A stretch of 64,000 nucleotides of DNA from Blastococcus sp. URHD0036 (GTDB lineage Bacteria > Actinomycetota > Actinomycetes > Mycobacteriales > Geodermatophilaceae), in the NCBI RefSeq assembly GCF_000701365.1, contig NZ_JNIK01000003.1, positions 124,001 to 188,000 of the forward strand, in the 5' to 3' direction. Below the pieces are notes generated by a model that was not told the DNA's origin, made no database searches, and saw only the letters and a program-made list of their open reading frames with translations. A program made the position numbers and the translations under genes. This document shows, one piece after another, positions 1-8,100 of this stretch; position 1 is the stretch's first letter; every line of letters starts with the position of its first letter.

Positions 1-54
1 ACCGCGTCGGCGGAGCTCACCGGCGTCGACTTCCCCGCCGCCCTCCCCGTCTAG
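1..54 (+). CDS. C-terminal end of an unidentified protein (partial)
   Basis: Frame 1 is open from the window edge and ends TAG at 52-54, giving the last 17 residues (ending in FPAALPV). The stop is followed at once by a long palindrome, as also seen behind cydB, which supports this being a genuine gene end. The product cannot be identified from so little sequence. Confidence 0.45.
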   Translation, partial: TASAELTGVDFPAALPV

Positions 55-103
55 GAGCGTTTCGCGCGCGAAAGTCCCTGCACTTTCGCGCGCGAAATGC
101 TCC
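54..103. repeat. Long hairpin built from two TTTCGCGCGCGAAA palindromes
   Basis: Arms 54-74 and 83-103 are inverted copies separated by 8 nt. Each arm contains the self-complementary 14-mer TTTCGCGCGCGAAA (60-73 and 84-97) flanked by GGAGC/GCTCC. The only non-Watson-Crick position is a G-T pair. It begins at the last base of a stop codon and lies between that gene and a gene on the other strand, so it may act as a bidirectional terminator. The same core recurs at 5136-5149, so it looks like a dispersed element rather than a one-off terminator. Confidence 0.8.
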
Positions 104-124
104 TCAGGGGACGGCGGGACCGCC

Positions 125-1048
125 TCAGGCGATCGCGGGCATGATCTCCTCGGCGACCCACTGGGTGTGGTCGAGGTACTCCTGCACGGAGGCGACCTCC
201 GCCGGCATCGGGACGCCACTGATCGTGACACCCAGCCCGGCCAGCCAGCCGAGCTGGTCGATCAACTCCTCCTTGGACATCCCGTCGTGGACGTAGGGGT
301 TGTCCTCGACCGTGTGCCCGTCCCCGACGGACCGGGTGCTGACCGAGTAGAAGACCTCGTCCAGCCGGCCGTTGTAGTCCGGCTGCGACCGGATGTAGTC
401 GAGCTTCTCCGGGATCTGCTCCGGCGGGGTGAGGAAGGGCCACCAGCCCGACGCGTGGCGCGCCGTGCGGCGCAGTACCGCATCCGCGTCGCCGCCGAAC
501 CAGATCGGCAGATGCGGCTGCTGCACCGGCCGCGGGGCGAAGGCGACGTCGCGGAAGGACACGTACCTCCCCTCGAACGCCGGCTTCTCCTCCGTCCAGA
601 GCGCGATGATCGCCTGGACGTACTCCTCCGCCCGCGCACCCCGCTCGCCGAACGGAACGCCCAGGAGGTCGAACTCCTCCTTCAGCCACCCCACCCCGAA
701 GGTGACCGTGACCCGGCCGCCGGACAGGAAGTCGATGCTCGACAGTGCCTTCGCGGTGACGATCGGGTGCTGCAGCGGCAGGAGCGCGATGGAGGAGTTG
801 ACCCGGATCCGCTCGGTCGCCCCCGCCAGGTACCCCATGCTCGAGTAGGCGCTGAAGTAGTGCTCGCCCGAGAGCTCGACGTGGTCGGCCGGGATGACGT
901 GGTGCTCGGGCACGGAGATCATCTCGTAGCCCAGGGAGTCCGCCCAGCGGGCCAGGCGGGTCTGGTCGGCGCCGGTGACCCCGTACTCCCACGGCCGGGT
1001 CAGGGCCTTGAGCTGGATGAGGTTGGGCAGGCCGAAGGCGAGCTTCAC
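125..1048 (-). CDS. LLM-class (luciferase-like) flavin/F420-dependent oxidoreductase
   Basis: This 307-residue protein has the single-domain TIM-barrel luciferase-like layout. The N-terminus (KLAFGLPNL) forms strand 1, EHH at about residues 47-49 sits in the cofactor-binding region, and LSGGRVTVTFGVGW around 107-120 is the family signature. The start is GTG at 1048 with GGAGA about 7 nt upstream. Family members of this TIGR03619-like group are often F420-dependent in actinobacteria, but FMN use cannot be excluded from sequence. The substrate is unknown. It stands alone, 77 bp downstream of the M56 gene on the same strand. The family call is firm, the cofactor less so. Confidence 0.85.
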   Translation of the reverse strand: MKLAFGLPNLIQLKALTRPWEYGVTGADQTRLARWADSLGYEMISVPEHHVIPADHVELSGEHYFSAYSSMGYLAGATERIRVNSSIALLPLQHPIVTAKALSSIDFLSGGRVTVTFGVGWLKEEFDLLGVPFGERGARAEEYVQAIIALWTEEKPAFEGRYVSFRDVAFAPRPVQQPHLPIWFGGDADAVLRRTARHASGWWPFLTPPEQIPEKLDYIRSQPDYNGRLDEVFYSVSTRSVGDGHTVEDNPYVHDGMSKEELIDQLGWLAGLGVTISGVPMPAEVASVQEYLDHTQWVAEEIMPAIA

Positions 1049-1125
1049 GAGACATCTCCAAGATCCGGCAACGGGGCCCGGACCCTAGTGACCTCCCTCA
1101 CCTCCGTGGCCCGCCTCGGCCGGTC

Positions 1126-2058
1126 CTAGGCCAGAGCGGGGAGGAGCAGCAGCGCGGTCGGGACGGCGAGCAGCAGCCCGGCCGCGGTCAGGACGGCGGC
1201 GCGGACGGCGTCCGGCAGCGGCGCCGGCGGCTCCAGCAGCCTGCGCACCCGCGCGGCGACGGCGCTGCCGGCGGCCGCCAGCGCTCCCGACGGCACTGCC
1301 GTTCCACCCGCGGTCCCGGCGGCCACGATCGCCCGGGCCAACGTCCTCCGCGGATCGCGCCCCGGGAGCGCGGCGAGGGCGACGTCGTCGGCCCGCATCT
1401 CCACCAGGGTCCGCACCGCCGCGTGGGCCCGCCCGGCCGCCGGCAGGACCGGCAGCGCCGCCTCCCAGGCGAGGAACGGCAGCAGGTAGAGGTGGTGGTG
1501 CTCGCGCAGGTGCGCCCGCTCGTGGGCGACGACGGCGGCGAGCTGGTCGTCGTCGAGCTCGGCGACCATGCCCGCCGACAGCACCAGCAGCGGGCGGGCG
1601 CCCGGGATGCAGAACGCCACCGGCGCGGGGGTGTCCAGCAGCCGGGCGTCGGGCACCGTGGCGGCCGGCCGGACGACGACCTCGAGCAGCTCCCGGTGCC
1701 GGCGGCGGGTCCGCGCGGTCCGCCACCACGACAGCGCCAGCACCCCGAGCAGCTCGACCACGAGGACCCCGGCGAGGGTCAGCGCCACCCAGTGGTCGCC
1801 GCGCACCTCCCCGCTCGCCGGGACCCCGGTGACCACGTGCCACGCCGCCTCCGGCAGCGAGTGGCCCCAGGGCGCCAGGCCGTGCACCAGCAGCGCGCCG
1901 ACGATCGACAGCCCACCGGCCAGGCCGATCGCCTGCCAGCAGATCAGCGCGGCCAGCGGGTCGCGGGCCGGCCAGCGCGCCCGGCCGAGCAGCGCCGGCA
2001 CCGGCCACGCCAGCAGTGCGGCGAGCACCGCGAGGGCGACCGCCGTGGCGGGCAGCAC
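1126..2058 (-). CDS. M56-family (BlaR1/MecR1-like) membrane metalloprotease
   Basis: A 310-residue membrane protein with hydrophobic segments near residues 1-25, 38-60, 90-115 and 285-310. The zinc-protease motif HERAH is at residues 179-183. It is the short form of the family, with no C-terminal penicillin-binding sensor domain, so a beta-lactam signal is not implied. Start GTG 2058 lies one base after the blaI stop (2060-2062), so the two are one transcription and translation unit. In the family, the protease cleaves the BlaI repressor after a membrane signal. Here the divergent target is cytochrome bd, so the signal could be respiratory or redox stress, which is inference. Confidence 0.88.
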   Translation of the reverse strand: MLPATAVALAVLAALLAWPVPALLGRARWPARDPLAALICWQAIGLAGGLSIVGALLVHGLAPWGHSLPEAAWHVVTGVPASGEVRGDHWVALTLAGVLVVELLGVLALSWWRTARTRRRHRELLEVVVRPAATVPDARLLDTPAPVAFCIPGARPLLVLSAGMVAELDDDQLAAVVAHERAHLREHHHLYLLPFLAWEAALPVLPAAGRAHAAVRTLVEMRADDVALAALPGRDPRRTLARAIVAAGTAGGTAVPSGALAAAGSAVAARVRRLLEPPAPLPDAVRAAVLTAAGLLLAVPTALLLLPALA

Positions 2059-2059
2059 G

Positions 2060-2419
2060 TCAGGCCGGGGTGGGGTCCGTGCCGGCCAGAAGCCGGCGCA
2101 GGAGAGCGGCCTCCTCGGCGTCCACGCTGCCGACGAACCGGGCCAGCACCGCCTGCCGGTCCCCGGCCTGCCCCAGCACCTCGTGCATCAGCTCGGCCGC
2201 GTGCTGCTCGCGGGTGGCGGTGGGCCGGAAGCGGCGTGGGCGGGCCTCGTCGTGGGCGACGAAGCCCTTCTGCTCCAGCCGACCCAGGACGGTGTGCACG
2301 GTGGTGAGCGCCAGCCCGCGGTCGGCGAGGGCATCGCGCAGGTCGGTCGCGGCCAGCGGCCCGGCGGCACCCCACAGGTGCTCCATGACCGTGCGCTCGA
2401 GGTCGCCCAGCGAGGCCAT
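2060..2419 (-). CDS. blaI: BlaI/MecI/CopY-family transcriptional repressor
   Basis: A 119-residue winged-helix repressor of the usual BlaI length. The N-terminal DNA-binding domain contains the family signatures LGDLERTVMEHLW and LTTVHTVLGRLEQKGF. The C-terminal helical part is the dimerisation region that the partner protease cuts in characterised systems. It is followed by the M56 protease and is divergent from cydA. Two 17-bp TTCTAC...GTAGAA palindromes between its start and cydA are the obvious binding sites, so it probably represses both its own operon and the cytochrome bd operon. No beta-lactamase gene is nearby. Confidence 0.9.
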   Translation of the reverse strand: MASLGDLERTVMEHLWGAAGPLAATDLRDALADRGLALTTVHTVLGRLEQKGFVAHDEARPRRFRPTATREQHAAELMHEVLGQAGDRQAVLARFVGSVDAEEAALLRRLLAGTDPTPA

Positions 2420-2453
2420 CGGCTCCTCCTGTCCGCCGGATCACACCAGCAAT

Positions 2454-2470
2454 TTCTACGGCGTGTAGAA
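2454..2470. promoter_or_regulatory. BlaI-type operator 1 in the blaI-cydA divergent region
   Basis: Imperfect 17-bp palindrome TTCTACGGCGTGTAGAA with 6-bp perfect outer arms. It lies 35 bp from the blaI start. Its centre is 23 bp from the centre of operator 2, about two helical turns, which suits cooperative dimer binding. Confidence 0.75.
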
Positions 2471-2476
2471 CTCGAC

Positions 2477-2493
2477 TTCTACGCGGCGTAGAA
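2477..2493. promoter_or_regulatory. BlaI-type operator 2 in the blaI-cydA divergent region
   Basis: Perfect 17-bp palindrome TTCTACGCGGCGTAGAA (8+1+8), 37 bp before the cydA start. Half-site TACG/CGTA resembles known actinobacterial BlaI operators built on TAC...GTA dyads. Occupancy would block the cydA promoter. Confidence 0.8.
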
Positions 2494-2529
2494 ATAGTAC
2501 GTCGGATCGCAACGGACGAGGAGACCCCG

Positions 2530-4098
2530 GTGGACCTGATGGGGATGGACACCCTGGACGTGGCCCGCTGGCAGTTCGGGATCACGACCGTCTACCACTT
2601 CCTGATGGTCCCGCTGACCATCGGGCTCGGCGTCCTGGTCGCGGTCATGCACACGATGTGGGTGCGCACCGGCAGGCCCGAGTGGCTGCGGATGACCCGC
2701 TTCTGGGGCCGGATCTACCTCATCAACTTCGCGCTCGGCGTGGCCACCGGCCTGGTCCAGGAGTTCCAGTTCGGCCTCGCCTGGAGCGAGTACTCGCGCT
2801 TCGTCGGCGACGTGTTCGGCTCGCTGCTGGCGCTGGAGGCCCTGCTGGCCTTCTTCCTCGAGTCGACCTTCCTCGGCCTGTGGATCTTCGGCTGGGGCCG
2901 GATCCCGAAGAAGCTGCACCTGGCGGCGCTCTGGGCCGCGGTGATCGGCTCGATCGTGAGCGCGTACTTCATCATCGCGGCCAACTCGTGGATGCAGCAC
3001 CCGGTCGGCGTCGAGGTCGGCGACGACGGACGCCCCGTGCAGGTCGACTTCGGCGCGGTCCTGACCAACAACACCGCGCTGGCCGCCTTCAGCCACGCGA
3101 TCGTCGCCGCGCTGATGGTCGCCGGCGCCCTGCTCGTCGGCATCGGCCTGTGGCACCTGCGGAAGCGCAAGCTCGCCGAGCGGCCGACCACGGACGTCGA
3201 CCACTCCGTGTGGCGGAAGTCGGTCCGGCTCGGCGGGTTCGTGTCGCTGGCCGCCTTCGTGCTCGTCGCCGTCACCGGTGACTGGCAGGGCAAGCTCATG
3301 TACCAGCAGCAGCCGCTGAAGATGAGCTCGGCCGAGGCGCTCTGCGAGACCGAGGCGCCCGCGTCGTTCTCGGTCTTCGCCTTCGGCAAGGCCGGCTCCA
3401 ACGAGTGCGACGACGTCCACTCGTTCACCGTCCCCTACCTGCTCAGCTACCTCGCCCACGGCGACTTCTCCACCGCCGTGCCGGGCGTGAACGAGCTGCA
3501 GGAGGAGTACGCCGCCGTCTACGGCGAGAACTACCCCGACGACCCCTCGTTCGGCGACCGCGCCGGCCGGCCGATCGACTACACCCCGCTGCTCGCGGTC
3601 ACCTACTGGAGCTTCCGGCTGATGATCGGCATGGGGGCGGTCTCGGCCGGGGTCGCGGCCTACGCCCTGTGGGCGACCCGGAAGGGCCGGGTGCCCACCT
3701 CGCGGATCGGTGTCTACGGCTCGCTGCTCGCCGTCGCCGCACCGTTCGTCGCCAACGCGACCGGCTGGATCTTCACCGAGATGGGCCGCCAGCCCTTCGT
3801 CGTCTACCCGAACCCCGACGTCCCGGTCGGCGAGCAGGTGTACTTCTTCACCGCCCAGGCCGTGAGCCCCGGAGTCAGCACCGGCGAGGTGTGGACCTCG
3901 CTGATCGGGCTGACGCTCGTCTACGGCGCACTGGCGGTCGTCGAGCTGTGGCTGATCACCCGCTTCGTCCGCCGCGGGATCACGACCGGCGACGGCGCCC
4001 CGGTGCCGGGCTCGCCGCCGGAGGGCCCGCCGGACGACGACGTCCCCGGCGGCCGCGACTCCCGCGCCGACGACGACGTCCTCTCCTTCGCGTACTGA
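2530..4098 (+). CDS. cydA: Cytochrome bd ubiquinol oxidase subunit I
   Basis: A 522-residue quinol oxidase subunit that reduces O2 in the cytoplasmic membrane using quinol. Haem and quinol residues can be read: His23 in TTVYHF (b595/d ligand), Glu111 in FFLES, His189 in FSHAIVA (b558), Met365 in SFRLMIG (likely b558 ligand), and the quinol-loop pair Lys264/Glu269 in KMSSAE. GRQPF after helix 8 is also conserved. The start is GTG 2530 with GAGGAG at 2518-2523; ATGs at 2539 and 2545 are alternatives. The C-terminus carries an acidic, Pro/Asp-rich tail. First gene of cydA-cydB-cydDC, behind two BlaI operators. Confidence 0.96.
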   Translation: MDLMGMDTLDVARWQFGITTVYHFLMVPLTIGLGVLVAVMHTMWVRTGRPEWLRMTRFWGRIYLINFALGVATGLVQEFQFGLAWSEYSRFVGDVFGSLLALEALLAFFLESTFLGLWIFGWGRIPKKLHLAALWAAVIGSIVSAYFIIAANSWMQHPVGVEVGDDGRPVQVDFGAVLTNNTALAAFSHAIVAALMVAGALLVGIGLWHLRKRKLAERPTTDVDHSVWRKSVRLGGFVSLAAFVLVAVTGDWQGKLMYQQQPLKMSSAEALCETEAPASFSVFAFGKAGSNECDDVHSFTVPYLLSYLAHGDFSTAVPGVNELQEEYAAVYGENYPDDPSFGDRAGRPIDYTPLLAVTYWSFRLMIGMGAVSAGVAAYALWATRKGRVPTSRIGVYGSLLAVAAPFVANATGWIFTEMGRQPFVVYPNPDVPVGEQVYFFTAQAVSPGVSTGEVWTSLIGLTLVYGALAVVELWLITRFVRRGITTGDGAPVPGSPPEGPPDDDVPGGRDSRADDDVLSFAY

Positions 4099-4112
4099 TC
4101 GGGGATCCCACC

Positions 4113-5129
4113 ATGGACCTGCAGACCGTCTGGTTCGCCGCCGTCGCCCTGCTGTGGACCGGCTTCCTCCTGCTGGAGGGCTTCGACTTCGGCGTCGCGG
4201 CCCTGCTCCCGGTGCTCGGCCGCCGGACCGCCGACCGGCACGTGATGCTGCGCAGCATCGGCCCGCTCTGGGACGGCAACGAGGTCTGGCTGATCACCGC
4301 CGTCGGCGCGGTGTTCGCCGCCTTCCCCGGCTGGTACGCCACCTGGCTGCCCGCGCTGTACCTGCCGTTCGTGCTGGTGCTGTTCGGGCTGATCATCCGG
4401 GCGGTCGCCTTCGAGTGGCGGCACTCGCACCACACCGAGGCCTGGGACGCGACGTGGACCCGGGTCATCACCGCCGGCTCGCTGATCGCCGCCCTCGGCA
4501 TCGGTGCCGCGCTCGGGGCCACCACCCTGGGCCTGCCGATCGACGTCGACGGCACCCGGGTCGGCGGTCCCTTCGCCGGCCTCGGCTGGCCGGCCCTCCT
4601 CGGCGCGGTGGCGGTGCTCGGCTACTCGCTGGTGCACGGCGCGGTGTTCCTCGCGCTCAAGACCGACGGCCCGATCCGGGCGGCGGCGCACGCCTTCGCG
4701 CTGCGCTGGGCGCCGGTCGCGGCCGTGCCGCTGCTCGCGTGGGCCGGCCTGGTGCACCTGCGGTACGGCACGACCGCCACCGCGGTGCTCTGGCTGGTCG
4801 CCGCGCTGTCGGTCGTCGTCGCCTGGACGCGGCTGCGGGTCGGCCGCGAGGGGCAGGCCTTCGCCGCCTGGGGCGCGATGCTGGTCGCGGCCGCCGCGAC
4901 GATCTTCGGCGCGGCCTACCCCGTGGTCGTCCCGTCGACGGTCGACGCCGCCTTCGACGTCACGGTCGCGAGCGCCTCGGTCAGCGACTACACGCTCACG
5001 GTGATGACCTGGGCCGCCGGGATCGGGCTGCCGGTGGTGCTCGGTTACCAGGCCTGGACCTACTGGGTGTTCCGGAAGCGGCTGACCGCCGAGCCGCAGC
5101 ACACCGCCGACGCCGAGGTGCCCGCGTGA
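4113..5129 (+). CDS. cydB: Cytochrome bd ubiquinol oxidase subunit II
   Basis: 338 residues starting at ATG 4113, 14 bp after the cydA stop, with GGGG upstream as a weak ribosome site. The N-terminal motif LLLEGFDFGVAAL (Glu22, Asp25) and GNEVWL are diagnostic for CydB. About eight to nine hydrophobic helices follow. It forms the heterodimer with CydA. Its last codons GTG-CCC-GCG-TGA overlap the GTG start of cydDC, so the exporter is translationally coupled to the oxidase. Confidence 0.95.
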   Translation: MDLQTVWFAAVALLWTGFLLLEGFDFGVAALLPVLGRRTADRHVMLRSIGPLWDGNEVWLITAVGAVFAAFPGWYATWLPALYLPFVLVLFGLIIRAVAFEWRHSHHTEAWDATWTRVITAGSLIAALGIGAALGATTLGLPIDVDGTRVGGPFAGLGWPALLGAVAVLGYSLVHGAVFLALKTDGPIRAAAHAFALRWAPVAAVPLLAWAGLVHLRYGTTATAVLWLVAALSVVVAWTRLRVGREGQAFAAWGAMLVAAAATIFGAAYPVVVPSTVDAAFDVTVASASVSDYTLTVMTWAAGIGLPVVLGYQAWTYWVFRKRLTAEPQHTADAEVPA

Positions 5130-8100
5130 GGAGCGTTTCGCGCGCGAAAGGCTCTTCTCGGGGACCGCTGGCGGCGCTCGACGGCGTCCCCGGGGTGCGC
5201 GGCACGCTGGTCCGCTCGGCGCTGGCGGCACTGGCGCAGACGGCGGGTTTCGTGCTGCTGGCGACCGGCCTCGCCCATGCCGTCGCCCGGGCGGCGGGGT
5301 TCGCCGACGGCGGTGTGCTGCCGCCGCTGGTCCTCGCCGCCGCCGGTGCGGCGCTGCGGGCGGGCGCCGGGGCGGTCGGCGAGCTGCTGGCCGCCCGTGA
5401 CGCCCGCCGCGCCGAGCAGGAGCTGCGCGCGCGGCTGCTGACGCGGCTGGCCGGCTCCCCCGCCGCCGTCGAGGCCGCGGGCGGCGCCGGACCGGCCGCG
5501 GTCCTCGCCACCACCCGGCTGGCCGACCTCGCCCCGGGCCTGACCACCTACCTGCCGGCGCTGGCCCAGACCCTCGTCGTGCCCCCGGCCCTGCTGGCCG
5601 TGCTCGCCGCGACCGACCTGCTGTCGGCGGCGCTCGTGGCGGTCACCCTCCCCCTGGTGCCGCTGTTCATGGTCCTGGTCGGGCTGACCACCCGCGACGG
5701 GACGACGGCCTCGGCACGGGCGCTGGACCGCATCGCCGCACACGTCGCCGAGCTGGTCCGCGGCCTGCCGGTGCTGGTCGGGCTCGGCCGCGCCGCCGAC
5801 CAGGTGACCGCGCTGGCCGAGCTGGGCGAGGCCGCCCGGCGCCGGACCCTGGCCACGCTGCGGCTGGCGTTCCTCTCCTCGCTCGTCCTGGAGCTGATCG
5901 CCACGCTGTCGGTGGCGCTGGTCGCGGTCACGGCGGGCATCCGGCTGGTCGACGGTTCCCTCCCGCTGACCGTGGCCCTGACCGCGCTGCTGCTCGCGCC
6001 CGAGGCGTTCGCCCCGCTGCGCGCGCTGGGCTCGGCGCACCACGCCACCGAGGCCGCCACGCTCGCCGCCGCGGAGGCCCGGGCAGTGCTCGCGGCCGAC
6101 GACGGGGAGTCCGTGCCCGCTCCCGCCGGACCCGACGACGACCCGCGCGGCGCCGACGTCGCGGTCCGCGGGCTGACCGTCCGCTTCCCCGGCCGCGGGG
6201 TCCCCGCCTTGCCGCCCGCCGACCTCGACGTGCGACCGGGCGAGCTCGTCGCGCTCCGCGGCCCCAGCGGCTCGGGCAAGTCGACGCTGCTCGCGGCGCT
6301 GGCCGGGGTGCTGCCGCCGTCCGCCGACGTCGCGGGAACGGTGGCCGGGGTGCCCGCCGACGCCGTCGCCTGGGTCCCCCAGCACCCGCGCACCACCGCG
6401 GCCACGGTCGCCGACGAACTGCGCCGCCACGCGGGCGCCGAGCCGGGGATCGACGAGGTCGTCGCCGAGGCACACGTCATCGAGGCGCTGGCCCGGGTGG
6501 ACGCCACCCCGCTGGCCGGCCGGGCGTGCGAGACCCTCTCCCCCGGCGAGCTGCAGCGGGTCGCGCTCGCCCGCGCCCTGGTGCGGGTCCGCCGCGGCGC
6601 CCGGCTGCTCCTCCTCGACGAGCCGACGGCGCACCTCGACGCCGCCGCCACCGAGCGGGTCGCCGCCGTGCTCGCCGCGCTGCGGGGCACCGTCACGGTC
6701 GTCCTGGTGACCCACGACCCCGTCCTGGCCGCGCTCGCCGACCGCACGGTGGAGCTGTCGTCCCCCGCCGGCGCGCCCGCTGCTGCCCCGGCCGTCCCCT
6801 CGACGAGATCTGCACAGTCGTCGGCATCAGCCCCTCATGACGACGAGAGTGCAGATCTCGTCGAGGAGACCGGGCGGGACCAGAGCGGTGGATGGCCGCG
6901 GACGGCGCTGCTGCGCGCAGTGCTCGCCGGGACGGCATCGGCCGGCGCGGGCGTCGCGCTGACCGCGGTGTCGGGCTACCTCATCGTCCGGGCGGCCGGC
7001 ATGCCGCCGATCCTCACGCTGATGGTGGCGATCGTCGGCGTCCGCCTGTTCGGCATCGGGCGCGCCGTGCTGCGCTGGCTGGAGCGGATGACGGCGCACG
7101 ACGCCGCGCTCCGCCAGGCCGCCGACCTGCGGGTGCGGATCTGGCGGGCACTCGCGGCTCAGGGCATCGCCGCGGAGCGGACGCCGGGCACCGCCCTGGC
7201 CCGCGTCGTCGGGGACGTCGGACTGGTCCAGGACCTCACCGTTCGGGTGCTGCCCCCGGCGCTGGTCGCCGGCACGGTCACCGCCGGCACCGTCGCCGCC
7301 CTGGCGCTGCTCTCCCCTCCCGCCGCGGTCGTCGTGGCAGCGGTCGTGGGGATGACGGTGGTGGGGGTGCTGCTGGCGCACCGCCGGGTGGACGCCGGCG
7401 CGGCCCGCGAGGAGGGCGACCTGCGGGTGGCGGCCCTGCGCGAGGCGACGACGGTGCTGGTCGGCGCCCCCGACCTCCGGGCCCACGGCCTCGCCGCCCG
7501 GACCGCGGCCGACCTCGGCGCCCTCGACCTCCGGCGCGGACGGGTGTCGGCCACCGCGGCCCGCGCGGCCGCGCTCGGCACCGCCCTGGTGGGCCTCGGC
7601 ACCGGCGGCGCCGCCGTCGCCGCCGCCGCGGTCGCGGCCGCGCAGGGGGTCGCCGGACCTGCCCTCGCCGTCCTCGCCCTGGCTCCACTCGCTCTGGCCG
7701 AGCCGCTGTCGGGCCTGGTCGGGGCACTGCAGCGGCGCGGCGCCCTCGCCGACGCCCACCGCCGCCTCGACGCGGTGCTGACCGCACCGGTACCCACCGA
7801 CCCCGCCGATCCGGCTCCTGCCCCGGCGCGGCCGCGGGACCTCGTCGTCGACGAGCTGCGCGCGGCTTGGCCGGGCGGCCCCGACGTCCTGCGCGACCTC
7901 GACGCCCGCGCCGGGACCGACGGCTGGCTGGTCGTCCGCGGACCGTCGGGCTCGGGCAAGTCGACCCTGCTCGCCGTCCTCATGGCGGCGCTGCGCCCCC
8001 GCAGCGGGCGGTACGCGCTCGGCGGCGCCGACACCGCCGGCCTCGCGGGGGACGACGTGCGGTCCTCGATGGCCTGGCTGCCGCAGGAGGCGCACGTGTT

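Noticed and set aside
1126-2419. BlaI/M56 pair as a beta-lactam resistance locus
   Set aside because: No beta-lactamase or penicillin-binding protein gene is nearby, the protease lacks the sensor domain, and the operators face cydA.
4154-5125. Upstream extension of the cydDC reading frame through cydB
   Set aside because: It is an out-of-frame shadow of cydB; CydD similarity begins only after the GTG at 5126.
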